Origin: Kitasatospora sp. NBC_00240
Lineage (GTDB): Bacteria; Actinomycetota; Actinomycetes; Streptomycetales; Streptomycetaceae
Reading direction: 5' to 3'
NCBI RefSeq assembly: GCF_026342405.1
Contig: NZ_JAPEMU010000001.1
Span: 8,370,001 to 8,434,000 of the forward strand
Length of the DNA stretch: 64,000 bases
Shown here in pieces: positions 15,392-23,278 of the stretch; positions within the stretch are counted from its first letter, which is position 1, and each line of letters begins with the position of its first letter. A program made the translations under genes and the position numbers. Below the pieces are notes generated by a model, which did no database searches, was not told where the DNA came from, and saw only the letters and a list, made by a program, of their open reading frames with translations.

Positions 15392-17331
15392 CAGGCGTCG
15401 TCGCGGTGGCGCGCGACCTTGTCGATGTAGCCGGCCGTGACCTCTTCGGCGGTGTAGCCGCTGACCGCGATCGCCTGCTCGATGGCGGCCGTGGCCAGCG
15501 CCGGGTCGGCGGCCTGCGGGACGTGCAGGGTGACCAGGTTCTGGGTGTGCGGCACGCCTGTCAGGTCGATGGACGGCGTGGACTCGACCTGGATCCGCTC
15601 GGGGAAGCCCGGCGCGCCCTCGCGGACCTCGACGATCCCGAGCCGGAACCAGTCGTCGATCATCTGGTTGAGCTGCTCCTGGTTCTGCCCCCGCAGGCCG
15701 CGCAGCCACACCGCCCGCCGCTCGAAGGCCTCCTCACGCTCGGAGGACGGCCGGCCCTGGTCCACGACGATCCGGTAGTCGTCGTCGGTGAGTACGTGGT
15801 TGGGCACCCGGGCGGGCCAGAAGGTCGGCAGGTAGGGGTCGTGCCGGGGGTTGAGGGCCAGCTCGTAGCCGGATCGGCAGCTGGCGGTGTCGGCCTGCCA
15901 GGGCACGGCCATCCACCGGGTGAGGGCGCCCGGGGGCTGGGCGAACAGCGGCCCGTTCACCGCCAGTGCCTCCTCCGGGGAGAGCACCGTGCCGTAGCAG
16001 GGCTCCGGCTGGTCGGAGGGGCGGTGGCGGATCCGGAACGGCGCCATGTACATCGTGGCGTGCCGGATCGGCCAGGTGACCTCGCAGCCCGGATGGAAGG
16101 CGTCGGCGAGACAGAAGTCCAGTGCCGCGCGGTCCAGCGCGCCGGGCCGCTCGCCGAGCGGCAGCTCGTCGAGCTCGCGCGGCGGCGGTACGGAGCCCAG
16201 GGCGTCCCAGTCGTCCTCGAACTCGCCCTGCGCCCAGAGCTGGAACATCTTGTACTGGGTGGGGGAGAGGGCCATGTGCTGGAGCTCGGTCCGCGGCGGC
16301 ACGGTCATGCCGTCGCCGTACAGCCACGGCCAGGGGACCGGCGAGGTGCCGTCGGTGGCGAAGTCCCGCAGCGCGTCGAAGACCACCTGCCGCAGCGGGC
16401 GGTGGGCCCGGCCGGCGTCGCTGAGCCGGGCGAGCAGCTCCGGGGTGAAGGAGTGGCCCGCGCCGCGGTGGCCGAAGTGGGCGGCGAAACCCTGGTTCAC
16501 CCACTGGTGTTCGTCGAAGCGGCGCAGCAGCGGGGCGATGTCCCGGGTGAAGGAGACCCGCTCGGGGAAGGGCAGCGAGCCGTTGCTGACGAACACGTCG
16601 AACAGCAGGTCGAAGAGGGTGCGGATGCCCTTGAGCGCCGGCGCGTAGTTCGGCGGGGCGACCGCCACCCAGGCCGGGTCGACGGGGATCTCGCGGCCGC
16701 CGACGGTGACGGTCGCGGTGACCGGGCCGTCGCCGGTGTCGTCGTGCCAACCGTCGTTGTTGGCGAAGGTGTTGACCGGCCGGCCGTCCCAGGAGGCGGA
16801 CGCGCCGAAGCCGCCGAGGACCAGCAGGCGGCCGTCCTCGTCGGTGCGCAGCTCGCCGAGGTAGACCTCCTTGCTCATGAAGGTGCCGTTGCGGAACTGG
16901 TAGTCCGGGCCGGCCGTGCGGCGTCCGGTGATCTCGATCGGGCCCCCGTCGATGACCAGGTCCTTGCGGCGGTCCCCGGTGATGTCCGCGTTGCGCAGCG
17001 CGGACGGCTTGGCGAACGCGGCGTCCGGGATGTCCAGGGCGAGCTGGAACTGGTACCAGGCGGCCTTCTGGTTCGCCAGGTGCGCCGTCCAGCGGATCTC
17101 GGCGTTGTCGGCGGTGAGTTCGGCGACGGCCTCACCCTGCGCGTTGTAGCCGTAGATCCGGAACCGCGCCGCCTCGCGTTTGATCGCGCCCGCGGCGTCC
17201 TTGTAGTAGCCGGGTTCCTGCGGGAGCGGGTCGGGAACCTCGGGTGCGAGGTAGTACTCCTCGGGGGAGTTGCCGACCCGGGCGAACCCGATGGCGGGGT
17301 GGATGGCTGCGCGGACGATTTCGTCTGACAT
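15391..17331 (-). CDS. LodA/GoxA-family CTQ-dependent amino-acid oxidase
   Basis: A 646-residue quinoprotein. Characterised members oxidatively deaminate amino acids and release hydrogen peroxide: LodA acts on L-lysine at the epsilon position, GoxA on glycine. The N-terminus AAIHPAIGFARVGNS is the family signature. The CTQ-forming pair appears conserved: C416 in PGCEVTWPIRH and W478 in VPWQADTASC, 62 residues apart (65 in LodA, as I recall). No classical signal peptide is present, as is usual for the family. ATG 17331 has GGAGGC 7 nt upstream. It heads the three-gene operon, 4 kb from the polyamino-acid synthetase genes and convergent with them. Substrate is not determined. Confidence 0.9.
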   Translation of the reverse strand: MSDEIVRAAIHPAIGFARVGNSPEEYYLAPEVPDPLPQEPGYYKDAAGAIKREAARFRIYGYNAQGEAVAELTADNAEIRWTAHLANQKAAWYQFQLALDIPDAAFAKPSALRNADITGDRRKDLVIDGGPIEITGRRTAGPDYQFRNGTFMSKEVYLGELRTDEDGRLLVLGGFGASASWDGRPVNTFANNDGWHDDTGDGPVTATVTVGGREIPVDPAWVAVAPPNYAPALKGIRTLFDLLFDVFVSNGSLPFPERVSFTRDIAPLLRRFDEHQWVNQGFAAHFGHRGAGHSFTPELLARLSDAGRAHRPLRQVVFDALRDFATDGTSPVPWPWLYGDGMTVPPRTELQHMALSPTQYKMFQLWAQGEFEDDWDALGSVPPPRELDELPLGERPGALDRAALDFCLADAFHPGCEVTWPIRHATMYMAPFRIRHRPSDQPEPCYGTVLSPEEALAVNGPLFAQPPGALTRWMAVPWQADTASCRSGYELALNPRHDPYLPTFWPARVPNHVLTDDDYRIVVDQGRPSSEREEAFERRAVWLRGLRGQNQEQLNQMIDDWFRLGIVEVREGAPGFPERIQVESTPSIDLTGVPHTQNLVTLHVPQAADPALATAAIEQAIAVSGYTAEEVTAGYIDKVARHRDDA

Positions 17332-17381
17332 CTGGCCTGCCTCCAGCGATGGCGATGGCGTGGTCCCGCCCCGAGGGGACG

Positions 17382-17395
17382 GTTCGTCAACGAAC
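17382..17395. promoter_or_regulatory. Palindrome upstream of the CTQ-oxidase operon
   Basis: GTTCGT-CA-ACGAAC is a perfect dyad about 50-64 bp before the oxidase start. On the minus strand it contains TTGACG, a good -35 sequence, so a bound repressor could block polymerase. The regulator is unknown. Confidence 0.35.
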
Positions 17396-17602
17396 GCTAG
17401 GGCAAGTGGGCGCCGTCCAGTCGGACGGACACGACCAATCACTCCCGGGGGTGAACTCCGACGACGGCATGCTCGCCCCACCGCAGGAGGCCGAGGTCCT
17501 GTTGCAGGGCGCCCGGCCGCCGCCCCTCGGAGGCTACCTCCCGTCCGGGTCCTGCAGGGACGGCCGTCGTCCGGTCGCGGTTCCTTGGCAGGTCAGCGGC
17601 CA

Positions 17603-17622
17603 CCTCCCCCGATCGGGGGAGG
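17603..17622. promoter_or_regulatory. 20-bp palindrome upstream of serine hydrolase 1
   Basis: CCTCCCCCGATCGGGGGAGG is a perfect 20-bp palindrome 141 bp before the start codon. The same 18-bp core recurs at 23173-23190 ahead of the paralogous hydrolase. Flanking bases are also similar, with an ATCTCCC/TTCTCCC stretch and GATGCG downstream in both. It is a likely operator, with the response regulator encoded nearby as the first candidate (inference). Confidence 0.6.
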
Positions 17623-17763
17623 GCAATCTCCCCGTTCTCCGGGATGCGCGGCCGAACGCGCGGTAGCGATCATCGTCATCGGACCGGCCCGGCGGGAGCG
17701 CCAGAACCCGGCACCCCGGGGCCCGGCCCCATCACGCACCGGTCCAGCGACAGGAGACGCTCC

Positions 17764-18945
17764 GTGAACTCGTCCGCCCAGCACCGCCCCCGCCCGCCGC
17801 GCCGCCGGACCACGGCCGTCGCCGTGGCCCTCGCACTGGCCAGCAGCGCCCTCACCGGCGCGCTCACCTCGCCGGCCGCCGCCACCCCGGCGACGCACAC
17901 CCGGCCGGACGTCCTGCAGCAGCGCCTCGACGAACTCGTGGGCTCGGCCGGCGTACCCGGTGCGCTGGCCGCCGAACGGGACCGGTACGGACACACCCGG
18001 ACCTACACCGCCGGAGTCGGTGACCTGGCCACCGGCTCGAAGATGCCCGACGACGGCCAGGTGCGCATCGGCAGCAACACCAAGGCCTTCACCGCGGTGG
18101 TCGTGCTGCAGCTGGTCGGCGAGCACCGGCTCGCCCTCGACGACACGATCGGCGAGCACCTGCACAGCCTCGCCTTCAGCGACGGGACCGACGCGGGTGC
18201 TGTCACAGTCGGCCAGCTCCTGCAGCAGACCAGCGGGCTGCCCAACTACTCGAAGTACCTCGGCGACGACGTCCGTACCTACCAGCCACTCGAACTCGTC
18301 GACCTGGCTCTCCAGCACAAGGAGGACTTCCGGCCCGGAAAGTGGGGGTACAGCAACACCAACTACGTGCTGGCCGGCCTGATCGTGGAGGAAGTCACCG
18401 GCCGTTCCATCGCCGCCGAGATCGACCAGCGGGTGATCAAGCGCCTCGGGCTGCGCCACACCTACTTCCCGGCACCCGGCGACGCGACCATCCGCGGGCC
18501 CCACCCGCACGGCTACATCCAGGAGTCGCCGGCCGCGCCGCTGACGCCGGGAGCGCCGCTGACCGACGTCACCGGGACCGACCCCTCCTGGGCGTGGGCA
18601 GCAGGCCAGCTGGTCTCCACCAACTCCGACCTCAACACCTTCTACACCGCCCTGTTGAAGGGCGGGCTGCTCAAGAAGGCCCAGCTGGACGCGATGCGCA
18701 CCACCGTCCCCACCACCGGCGGCACCTTCCCGGCCGGAACCCGGTACGGACTGGGCCTGGTGAGCACCCCGCTCTCGTGCGGCGGTGTCCACTGGGGCCA
18801 CGGCGGCAGCTTCCCGGGCTACGAGACCCGCGGCGGAGTCACCGAGGACGGCCGGGCCGTCGACATCGCGGTGACCGTCCAGCCGAACGACGGGGCGGCC
18901 ATGCAGAAGGTCGAAGCCGCCGTGGACGCGGCCTTGTGCCGGTAG
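17764..18945 (+). CDS. Secreted serine hydrolase, class C beta-lactamase / D-Ala-D-Ala carboxypeptidase fold (paralogue 1)
   Basis: A 393-residue exported enzyme. An arginine-rich n-region and hydrophobic core (TTAVAVALALASSALTG) end near SPAAATPA. Catalytic motifs are S104-NTK in RIGSNTKAF, Y196 in GYSNTNY and H346 in HWGHGG. This set fits the S12 family, whose members hydrolyse D-Ala-D-Ala peptides, beta-lactams or other esters and amides. GTG 17764 has AGGAGA 8 nt upstream. It is close to the hydrolase at 23279 along its full length, so the two are paralogues. Expression is probably controlled through the palindrome at 17603. Confidence 0.88.
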   Translation: MNSSAQHRPRPPRRRTTAVAVALALASSALTGALTSPAAATPATHTRPDVLQQRLDELVGSAGVPGALAAERDRYGHTRTYTAGVGDLATGSKMPDDGQVRIGSNTKAFTAVVVLQLVGEHRLALDDTIGEHLHSLAFSDGTDAGAVTVGQLLQQTSGLPNYSKYLGDDVRTYQPLELVDLALQHKEDFRPGKWGYSNTNYVLAGLIVEEVTGRSIAAEIDQRVIKRLGLRHTYFPAPGDATIRGPHPHGYIQESPAAPLTPGAPLTDVTGTDPSWAWAAGQLVSTNSDLNTFYTALLKGGLLKKAQLDAMRTTVPTTGGTFPAGTRYGLGLVSTPLSCGGVHWGHGGSFPGYETRGGVTEDGRAVDIAVTVQPNDGAAMQKVEAAVDAALCR

Positions 18946-19360
18946 GCCCCCGCCCACAGCAACCCCGCGACTCGCTGGTGGTTCAGCAGTGCCACCCCAC
19001 CCCGCCTTCTTGGGTCTCGGTGCCGTCGACTCGCAACCGGATCCCCGCGGCCCTCGGCACAGGCGAAGACGTCCACCAATCAACAAGCGGCGACCAGTGG
19101 ACATCCCGACCGAGCACCGCCCAACACCACACTCCGGGCTGGTCAACGGTCGTCCAGCTGTACTGCCGTCGCGCCGGCTCTCCGCCACCGCCGCCCGCCC
19201 GCCGGGCGTCCTGGTCGTCCTGGTCCTCGTCCCGCGCGGCCGGCCTCCACCTCCATCCCCTGATCTTCGCAGGGAATCCCGGCCTTTAGGCCGGGCGGGA
19301 ATGCGATCCTTGGCCCGGAGTCGCGAAGCGGCGGAGTTCTCTGCGGCTCCGGGTTGACGG

Positions 19361-19789
19361 TCAGGTGGGCCGCTTCTGGTTCTCGATGTAGTCCTTGACG
19401 ATGCTGAGCGGCGCGCCGCCGCATGAACCGGCGAAGTACGAGGGCGCCCAGAACACCGACCCCATCCCGATGCGGTTGATGCGTCCGGTGTATTCAGCCC
19501 GCAGGTAGCGGGAGCTGACGCCCTTGAGGCTGTTGACCAGCTTCGACAGGGCGACCTTTGGCGGGTAGTGCACGAGCAGGTGCACATGATCGCCCTCGCC
19601 GTTGAACTCGCGCAGCTCCGCGCCGAAGCTCTCGCACACGTCCCGCATGATCTCCTCGCAGCGCGTCAGCATGGCGTCATCGAAGATCTCTCGGCGGTAT
19701 TTGGTGACGAACACCAAGTGGGCGTGCAGGTTGTAGATGACGTGGTTTCCCCGGCGAATGTCGGGGTTTGGTTCCCAGCGTGGTGACAT
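19361..19789 (-). CDS. tnpA: IS200/IS605 TnpA, Y1 HUH single-strand transposase
   Basis: A 142-residue transposase, normal length for the family and apparently intact. The HUH metal motif is HVHLLVHY, and the catalytic tyrosine is in DYIENQ near residue 135. N-terminal YNLHAHLVFVTKYRREIF is a family signature. The enzyme excises and inserts single-stranded copies of the element using the subterminal hairpins. It is transcribed away from tnpB. Confidence 0.92.
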   Translation of the reverse strand: MSPRWEPNPDIRRGNHVIYNLHAHLVFVTKYRREIFDDAMLTRCEEIMRDVCESFGAELREFNGEGDHVHLLVHYPPKVALSKLVNSLKGVSSRYLRAEYTGRINRIGMGSVFWAPSYFAGSCGGAPLSIVKDYIENQKRPT

Positions 19790-19840
19790 GGGCCAATTAT
19801 AGTATGCTCTTCGAGCTGACCAAGGAAGGGGGTGGGCCGG

Positions 19841-21055
19841 ATGATCCGTGCATACAAGTTCCTCATGCGGCCCACCGTGGGCCAGACACAGGCGCTGTCC
19901 GAGATGCTGCGGGATCACTGCTCGCTCTACAACGGTGCGTTGCAGGAACGCCGGGACGCCTACCGGCACGTGTCGAGGACGAGCATCAAGTACGGGATGC
20001 AGTCCGCGCAGCTCAAGGAGATCCGGGCGTTCGACCCTGAGCGCCAGGGCCGCTGGTCGTTCAGCTCGCAGCAGGCCACGCTTCGTCGTCTCGACAAGGC
20101 GTTCGCGGCGTTCTTCCGGCGGGCCAAGTCCGGTGACACGCCCGGCTATCCGCGCTTCCGGGGCGTGAACTGGTTCGACACGGTGGAGTTCCCGAAGGAC
20201 GGGGACGGCTGCCGCTGGGATTCCACGCCGCACGACCCGGTGACCCGCGTGCGCTTGCAAGGTGTCGGGCACGTCAAGGTGCATCAGCACCGGGCCGTGG
20301 CCGGTAGGGTCAAGACAGTCAGCGTCAAGCGCGAGGGCCGGAAGTGGTTCGTTGTGCTGACCGCGGAGCAGGACCAGCCGGAGCCGCTTCCCGCGACCGG
20401 CTCCGCTGTCGGCATCGACCTCGGGATAGCGAACTTCCTCGCCGACTCGACCGGCGGGTTCGTCCCCAACCCCCGCCACGGTCGAACCGACGCGGCGAAG
20501 CTCGAAGCCGCACAGCAGGCCCTCGCCAAGTTCCCGCGCGTCCGCCGGGACAAGCGCACCAGCAACCACCAACGCGCTGTTGAGAAGGTCGCCAGGCTGC
20601 ACGGCAAGGTCCGCCGCCAACGGCTCGACCACGCCCACAAGACCGCCGTCACCCTGGTCCGTGAGCACGACTTCATCGCGCACGAGAACCTGACGATCCG
20701 CAACATGGTCAAGACCGTCGCGCCAAAGCCCGACCCCGAGAGGGCAGGGGCATTCCTGCCCAACGGCGCGGCGGCCAAGACCGGACTCAACCGCGGCATT
20801 GCCGATGCCGGATGGGGGGTGTTCCTGACGATCCTGCACGCCAAGGCTGAGAGCGCCGGACGAGAAGTGATCGCCGTGAACCCCCGCAACACCTCCCGGA
20901 CGTGCCCCCCGTGCGGGCACGTCGCGGCGGAGAACCGGCCCAACCAGGAGACTTTCCACTGCGTCGCCTGCGGGCACAAGGCCCACGCCGACACAGTGGG
21001 AGCCATCAACGTTCTACGGGCCGGGCTGGTCCGCCGCGAAGCCCAACCGGCTTAA
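19841..21055 (+). CDS. tnpB: TnpB RNA-guided nuclease of the IS200/IS605 element
   Basis: A 404-residue TnpB, full length. RuvC residues are present: D193 in GIDLGIANF, E282 in HENLTIRNM and D384 in HADTVGAIN. The zinc ribbon has two CxxC pairs (TCPPCGH and HCVACGH). The usual NAA after the last aspartate is replaced by VGA, but the aspartate remains, so activity is plausible. TnpB proteins are omega-RNA-guided DNA nucleases that help keep the element at its donor site. ATG 19841 has AAGGAAGGGG about 10 nt upstream; a GTG at 19832 abuts that site and is rejected. Confidence 0.9.
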   Translation: MIRAYKFLMRPTVGQTQALSEMLRDHCSLYNGALQERRDAYRHVSRTSIKYGMQSAQLKEIRAFDPERQGRWSFSSQQATLRRLDKAFAAFFRRAKSGDTPGYPRFRGVNWFDTVEFPKDGDGCRWDSTPHDPVTRVRLQGVGHVKVHQHRAVAGRVKTVSVKREGRKWFVVLTAEQDQPEPLPATGSAVGIDLGIANFLADSTGGFVPNPRHGRTDAAKLEAAQQALAKFPRVRRDKRTSNHQRAVEKVARLHGKVRRQRLDHAHKTAVTLVREHDFIAHENLTIRNMVKTVAPKPDPERAGAFLPNGAAAKTGLNRGIADAGWGVFLTILHAKAESAGREVIAVNPRNTSRTCPPCGHVAAENRPNQETFHCVACGHKAHADTVGAINVLRAGLVRREAQPA

Positions 21056-21095
21056 CGAGAAGCCCCGGCGTTTACGCCGGGGAGGAGTCACCAGG
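20960..21095 (+). ncRNA. Probable omega-RNA (tnpB 3' end plus right-end hairpin)
   Basis: In this family the guide RNA comes from the 3' part of tnpB and continues through the right-end hairpin into flanking DNA, which acts as the guide. The required parts are here: tnpB coding to 21055, then the strong hairpin 21063-21082 and the element end near GGAGGAGTCAC. The guide would start close to 21090. Boundaries are inferred from family knowledge and not seen directly. Confidence 0.4.
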
Positions 21096-21159
21096 ACTGC
21101 AACCAGGACGCATCTGGGATCGCGCCATGGCTGCCTCCGTCGGGTTCGGTGCGCCACGG

Positions 21160-21900
21160 TCAGCCGGCGAAGCCCGGGACCACCAGGCCCGACTCGTACG
21201 CGATCACCACCGCATGGGTCCGGTTCTGCGCGCCGAGCTTGGTCAGCACGCTTCCGACGTGGGTCTTGACCGTCTCCAGGCTCACCGTGAGGGACTCCGC
21301 GATCTCCGGATTGGAGAGGCCGGTGGCCATCAGGCGCAGCACCTCCTCCTCCCGGCCGGTCAGGGCGGCCCGCGGCAGGGCCTCGGCGGAGCCCAGCGGG
21401 CGGGCGGCGACCATGCGGCCCAGTGCGGCCGGAAAGAGGACGGCCTCGCCCGCCGCCACCACCCGGACCGCCTCGGCGATCCGGCGGACCGGCAGGCGCT
21501 TGAGGACGAAGCCGCTGGCGCCCGCGCTGAGCGCGGCGGTGACGTACCCGTCGTTCTCGAAAGTGGTGATCACCACGACCTTCGGCGGGTCGGCCGCTTC
21601 GGCCAGCAGCTGCCGCGTGGCCTCGATCCCGTTGCGACGCGGCATCCTGACGTCCATCAGGACCACGTCCGGCTGCAGGCTCAGCGCCCGTTCGACCGCC
21701 TCGACGCCGTCGGCGGCCTCGCCGACCACCGCGATCCCCGGCTGTGCGGCGAGCAGCAGGCGCAGGCCGCTGCGGGTCACCTCGTCGTCGTCCGCGATCA
21801 GGAGGGTGACGGTGGGACTGGTGACGGTGGGACTGGTGACGGCGGGGCTGCTCGTGACGGCGGGCAGGGCCGTGCCTTCGCCCGCGTCGGATCCACTCAC
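21160..21900 (-). CDS. NarL/FixJ (LuxR-type) response regulator
   Basis: A 246-residue response regulator. After a Thr/Pro/Val-rich N-terminal segment with a TSPTV repeat (from a tandem 15-bp DNA repeat), the receiver has the acidic pocket ADDDE (37-39) and phosphoacceptor D83 in VVLMDVRMP. The C-terminal LuxR helix-turn-helix is LTGREEEVLRLMATGLSNPE to VKTHVGSVLTKLGAQNR. GTG 21900 overlaps the kinase stop by 4 nt. It is the partner of the upstream kinase and the best candidate to bind the palindrome in front of both serine hydrolases. Confidence 0.92.
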   Translation of the reverse strand: MSGSDAGEGTALPAVTSSPAVTSPTVTSPTVTLLIADDDEVTRSGLRLLLAAQPGIAVVGEAADGVEAVERALSLQPDVVLMDVRMPRRNGIEATRQLLAEAADPPKVVVITTFENDGYVTAALSAGASGFVLKRLPVRRIAEAVRVVAAGEAVLFPAALGRMVAARPLGSAEALPRAALTGREEEVLRLMATGLSNPEIAESLTVSLETVKTHVGSVLTKLGAQNRTHAVVIAYESGLVVPGFAG

Positions 21901-23138
21901 GCCGACACCCGTACCGGCAGCCGGACGGCCAGCCGCCACTGCTGCGTCCCGTCGGGGCCGGCCAGGAACTCACCGTGCAGCAGCCGGACGCGCTCGGCCA
22001 GCCCGGGCAGACCGTGACCCGAGGTCGGGAAGGCCCCCGGGCCCGGGGCCGACCGCGCCCCGATCCGGTTGACCACCGTGAGATCCAGCCCGTCCGGCCC
22101 GGCCGCCACCCGGACCTCGATCGGACCGCCCGCCCCGTGGCGCAGCGCGTTCGTCAGCCCCTCCTGGAGGATCCGGTACGCCGCCCGGGAGAGCGTCCCC
22201 TGCACCTGCGCCAGCTCGCCCGACAGCTCCGGTTCCACCACCGCCCCCGCGTGCCGCAGCCGGTCCAGCAGCTCGGGGAGATCGGTCAGGGCCCGGGTCG
22301 GCGCCGTCCCCGACTGCTCCTCGCGCAGCACTCCGAGCACGTAGTCCAGGTCCTCCAGCGCGGCCCGCGTCGACTCCTCGATGCTGCGCATGGCGGCCCG
22401 CGCCGCCGCCGGGTCGGCGGAGAGCACCTCGCCCGCCACTGCCGCCTGGATGGTGGCCGCCGTCAGCGTGTGCCCGATCGAGTCGTGCAACTCATGGGCA
22501 ATCCTGTTGCGTTCGGCCAGCAGCAGTTCCCGCTCGGCAGCCAGCGCGAGCCGTTCTGCCGCCGACGGCCCCAACAGCCGCGGCGCCGACCACCGCAGGG
22601 CCTTCGTCATCAGCACGCAGACGGCCACCGCCAGCAGGACGCAGCCGGCCGCCACCACCCAGCTCCACCCGCCCGACACCCGGACCGACGTGCCGAACAG
22701 ACTCGCCCGTGCCTCGCCGCCGAGCCAATTGCCCGGCAGGGAGAGGCCCATGATGAACAGCACCCCGCTCGCCAGTGCCCCCGTCCACCCGACGGCCACG
22801 TGCAGTACCAGCCAGAGCGGGGTCCGCCAGCGGTCGAGGCCGGGTGAACCGGAGGCCCGGCGACCGGCCACCGGATTCGGCAGCGGCACCCGCAGCAGCC
22901 GGCGGGCGGACACGACCAGCGCCCGCCGTACGGGGCGCGCCAGTCCGACCACGCCGACCAGCACCGCCCAGACCAGCAGAACCAGGACGATCTGCACGCC
23001 CTCGGGAGCGGATCGCCACGACAGCGCCGGCAGCAGGGCGAAAGGCAGCAGTGGAAGGCTTGCCAGCGCGCCGCAGTAGGCGAACAGCACACCCGAATAC
23101 GTGGAGCCGCGCAGTAGCGGCCGAATTCCCCTGATCAT
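21897..23138 (-). CDS. Membrane sensor histidine kinase (HisKA_3 / DHp_2 type)
   Basis: A 413-residue kinase with four predicted membrane helices in the first ~170 residues, little extracytoplasmic sequence, then the dimerisation helix ERNRIAHELHDSIGHTL with phosphoacceptor H218, and an ATPase with GLTNALRHG (N box) and GHGLPGLAERV (G box). Small-loop sensors of this group are often intramembrane or cell-envelope sensors. ATG 23138 (MIRGIRPLL) is preferred; a GTG at 23222 in the same frame would place the shared palindrome inside the gene. GATACT lies 7-12 nt before ATG and could give a leaderless message. It is divergent from serine hydrolase 2. Confidence 0.88.
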   Translation of the reverse strand: MIRGIRPLLRGSTYSGVLFAYCGALASLPLLPFALLPALSWRSAPEGVQIVLVLLVWAVLVGVVGLARPVRRALVVSARRLLRVPLPNPVAGRRASGSPGLDRWRTPLWLVLHVAVGWTGALASGVLFIMGLSLPGNWLGGEARASLFGTSVRVSGGWSWVVAAGCVLLAVAVCVLMTKALRWSAPRLLGPSAAERLALAAERELLLAERNRIAHELHDSIGHTLTAATIQAAVAGEVLSADPAAARAAMRSIEESTRAALEDLDYVLGVLREEQSGTAPTRALTDLPELLDRLRHAGAVVEPELSGELAQVQGTLSRAAYRILQEGLTNALRHGAGGPIEVRVAAGPDGLDLTVVNRIGARSAPGPGAFPTSGHGLPGLAERVRLLHGEFLAGPDGTQQWRLAVRLPVRVSA

Positions 23139-23172
23139 GGTCGCCAGTATCGCCGGGCAGCCCACCGGCAGC

Positions 23173-23190
23173 CTCCCCCGATCGGGGGAG
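23173..23190. promoter_or_regulatory. 18-bp palindrome between sensor kinase and serine hydrolase 2
   Basis: CTCCCCCGATCGGGGGAG is identical to the core at 17604-17621. It is 35 bp from the kinase start on one side and 88 bp from the hydrolase start on the other, so one site could serve both directions. Its position just upstream of the presumed kinase promoter would suit activation and autoregulation. Confidence 0.6.
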
Positions 23191-23278
23191 CGATTTCTCC
23201 CGCCTTCCCGCGATGCGGTCACAGTGCCCTGGAAACCAGGATCGTGCCCCGACCGAACGATGCCCCAGGAGTTGACTC

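Larger units (their letters stand above)
19272..21090. mobile_element. IS200/IS605-family insertion sequence (divergent tnpA and tnpB)
   Basis: Subterminal imperfect palindromes bound the element: CCCGGCC-TTTA-GGCCGGG at 19278-19295 and CCCCGGCG-TTTA-CGCCGGGG at 21063-21082, both with a TTTA loop. Between them lie an intact leftward Y1 transposase and an intact rightward TnpB, starting about 50 bp apart. There are no terminal inverted repeats or target duplications, as expected for this family. Exact cleavage points are not visible by eye, so the ends given are approximate. The element sits between serine hydrolase 1 and the two-component genes. Confidence 0.85.

Noticed and set aside
15406..17328. 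A 640-codon frame antisense to the CTQ oxidase
   Set aside because: Shadow of the LodA-like gene, without motifs or ribosome site.
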